Positions 24,461 through 24,487 of a stretch of DNA of 24,487 bases are shown here, in pieces. This DNA is from Porphyromonadaceae bacterium UBA7048 (GTDB taxonomy: Bacteria; Bacteroidota; Bacteroidia; Bacteroidales; Muribaculaceae). The stretch covers positions 1 through 24,487 of the forward strand of contig DLAL01000072.1 in NCBI GenBank assembly GCA_002493945.1, read 5' to 3'. Position 1 is the stretch's first letter. The number at the start of each line of letters is the position of its first letter. The position numbers and the translations under genes are program-made. Below the pieces are notes generated by a model. The model was not told where the DNA came from. It made no database searches and saw nothing but the letters and a program-made list of their open reading frames with translations.

Positions 24461-24487
24461 GCCCAGGTGGCGGAATGGTAGACGCGC
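24461..24487 (+). tRNA. tRNA-Leu, 5' part only (cut by window end)
   Basis: GCCCAGGTGGCGGAATGGTA followed by GACGCGC matches the acceptor stem, D-arm and D-loop of a class II tRNA-Leu (compare the common GGTGGCGGAATTGGTAGACGCG). The anticodon lies beyond the window, so the isoacceptor cannot be named. Confidence 0.9.

Noticed and set aside
1..24487. CRISPR arrays, insertion sequences, integrases, attachment sites
   Set aside because: No regularly spaced direct repeats, transposase or integrase motifs were seen, and no matching end repeats were noticed around the DUF262 module.

Overview
The window looks like chromosomal DNA from a Bacteroidales bacterium, probably a fairly G+C-rich family such as Muribaculaceae (family level is inference). 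The evidence is: several promoters of the Bacteroidetes type (TTG, about 20 bases, TAnnTTTG); no obvious Shine-Dalgarno sequences; a fused FeoA-FeoB iron transporter; an rsfS-ftsH gene pair; a GH76 mannanase; and a tricorn-like S41 peptidase of the kind common in Bacteroidetes.

Layout, left to right. (1) 1-3583 is a sugar-use patch. It holds a sugar-porter fragment on the minus strand and an AraC-type regulator on the plus strand, both missing their 5' ends at one head-to-head junction near base 648, then a secreted GH3 beta-glycosidase. (2) 3688-5735 is a two-gene operon on the minus strand: a MalY/PatB-type PLP enzyme followed by dapF, overlapping by ATGA. (3) 5880-9035 holds a large GPH/SLC45-like sugar symporter with an inserted periplasmic domain, and a GH76 alpha-1,6-mannanase, each with its own promoter-like box and terminator. 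(4) 9227-11677 is the rsfS-ftsH operon. (5) 11799-13052 is a lone FtsX/LolE-like permease, divergent from feoAB (13159-15723). (6) 15631-20074 is a two-gene module of DUF262 (GmrS/ParB-like) proteins. The upstream gene also carries a C-terminal HNH-like DUF1524 region and the downstream gene does not. It resembles a type IV restriction or anti-phage module and is the most distinctive accessory system here. (7) 20290-24387 is a plus-strand pair: a tricorn-like peptidase and a BadF/BcrA-type (N-acetylglucosamine kinase-like) ATPase. (8) The window ends inside a tRNA-Leu gene.

How they work together. The left third handles glycans: extracellular GH3 and GH76 enzymes, two sugar porters and one regulator. 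The middle is housekeeping: diaminopimelate/cell wall, ribosome silencing, membrane proteolysis and ferrous iron uptake. The DUF262 pair sits between feoAB and the peptidase and has its own promoter-like box. Its last 93 bases lie antisense inside the end of feoB. No intergenic gap is longer than about 215 bases. I saw no CRISPR array, insertion sequence, integrase or rRNA.
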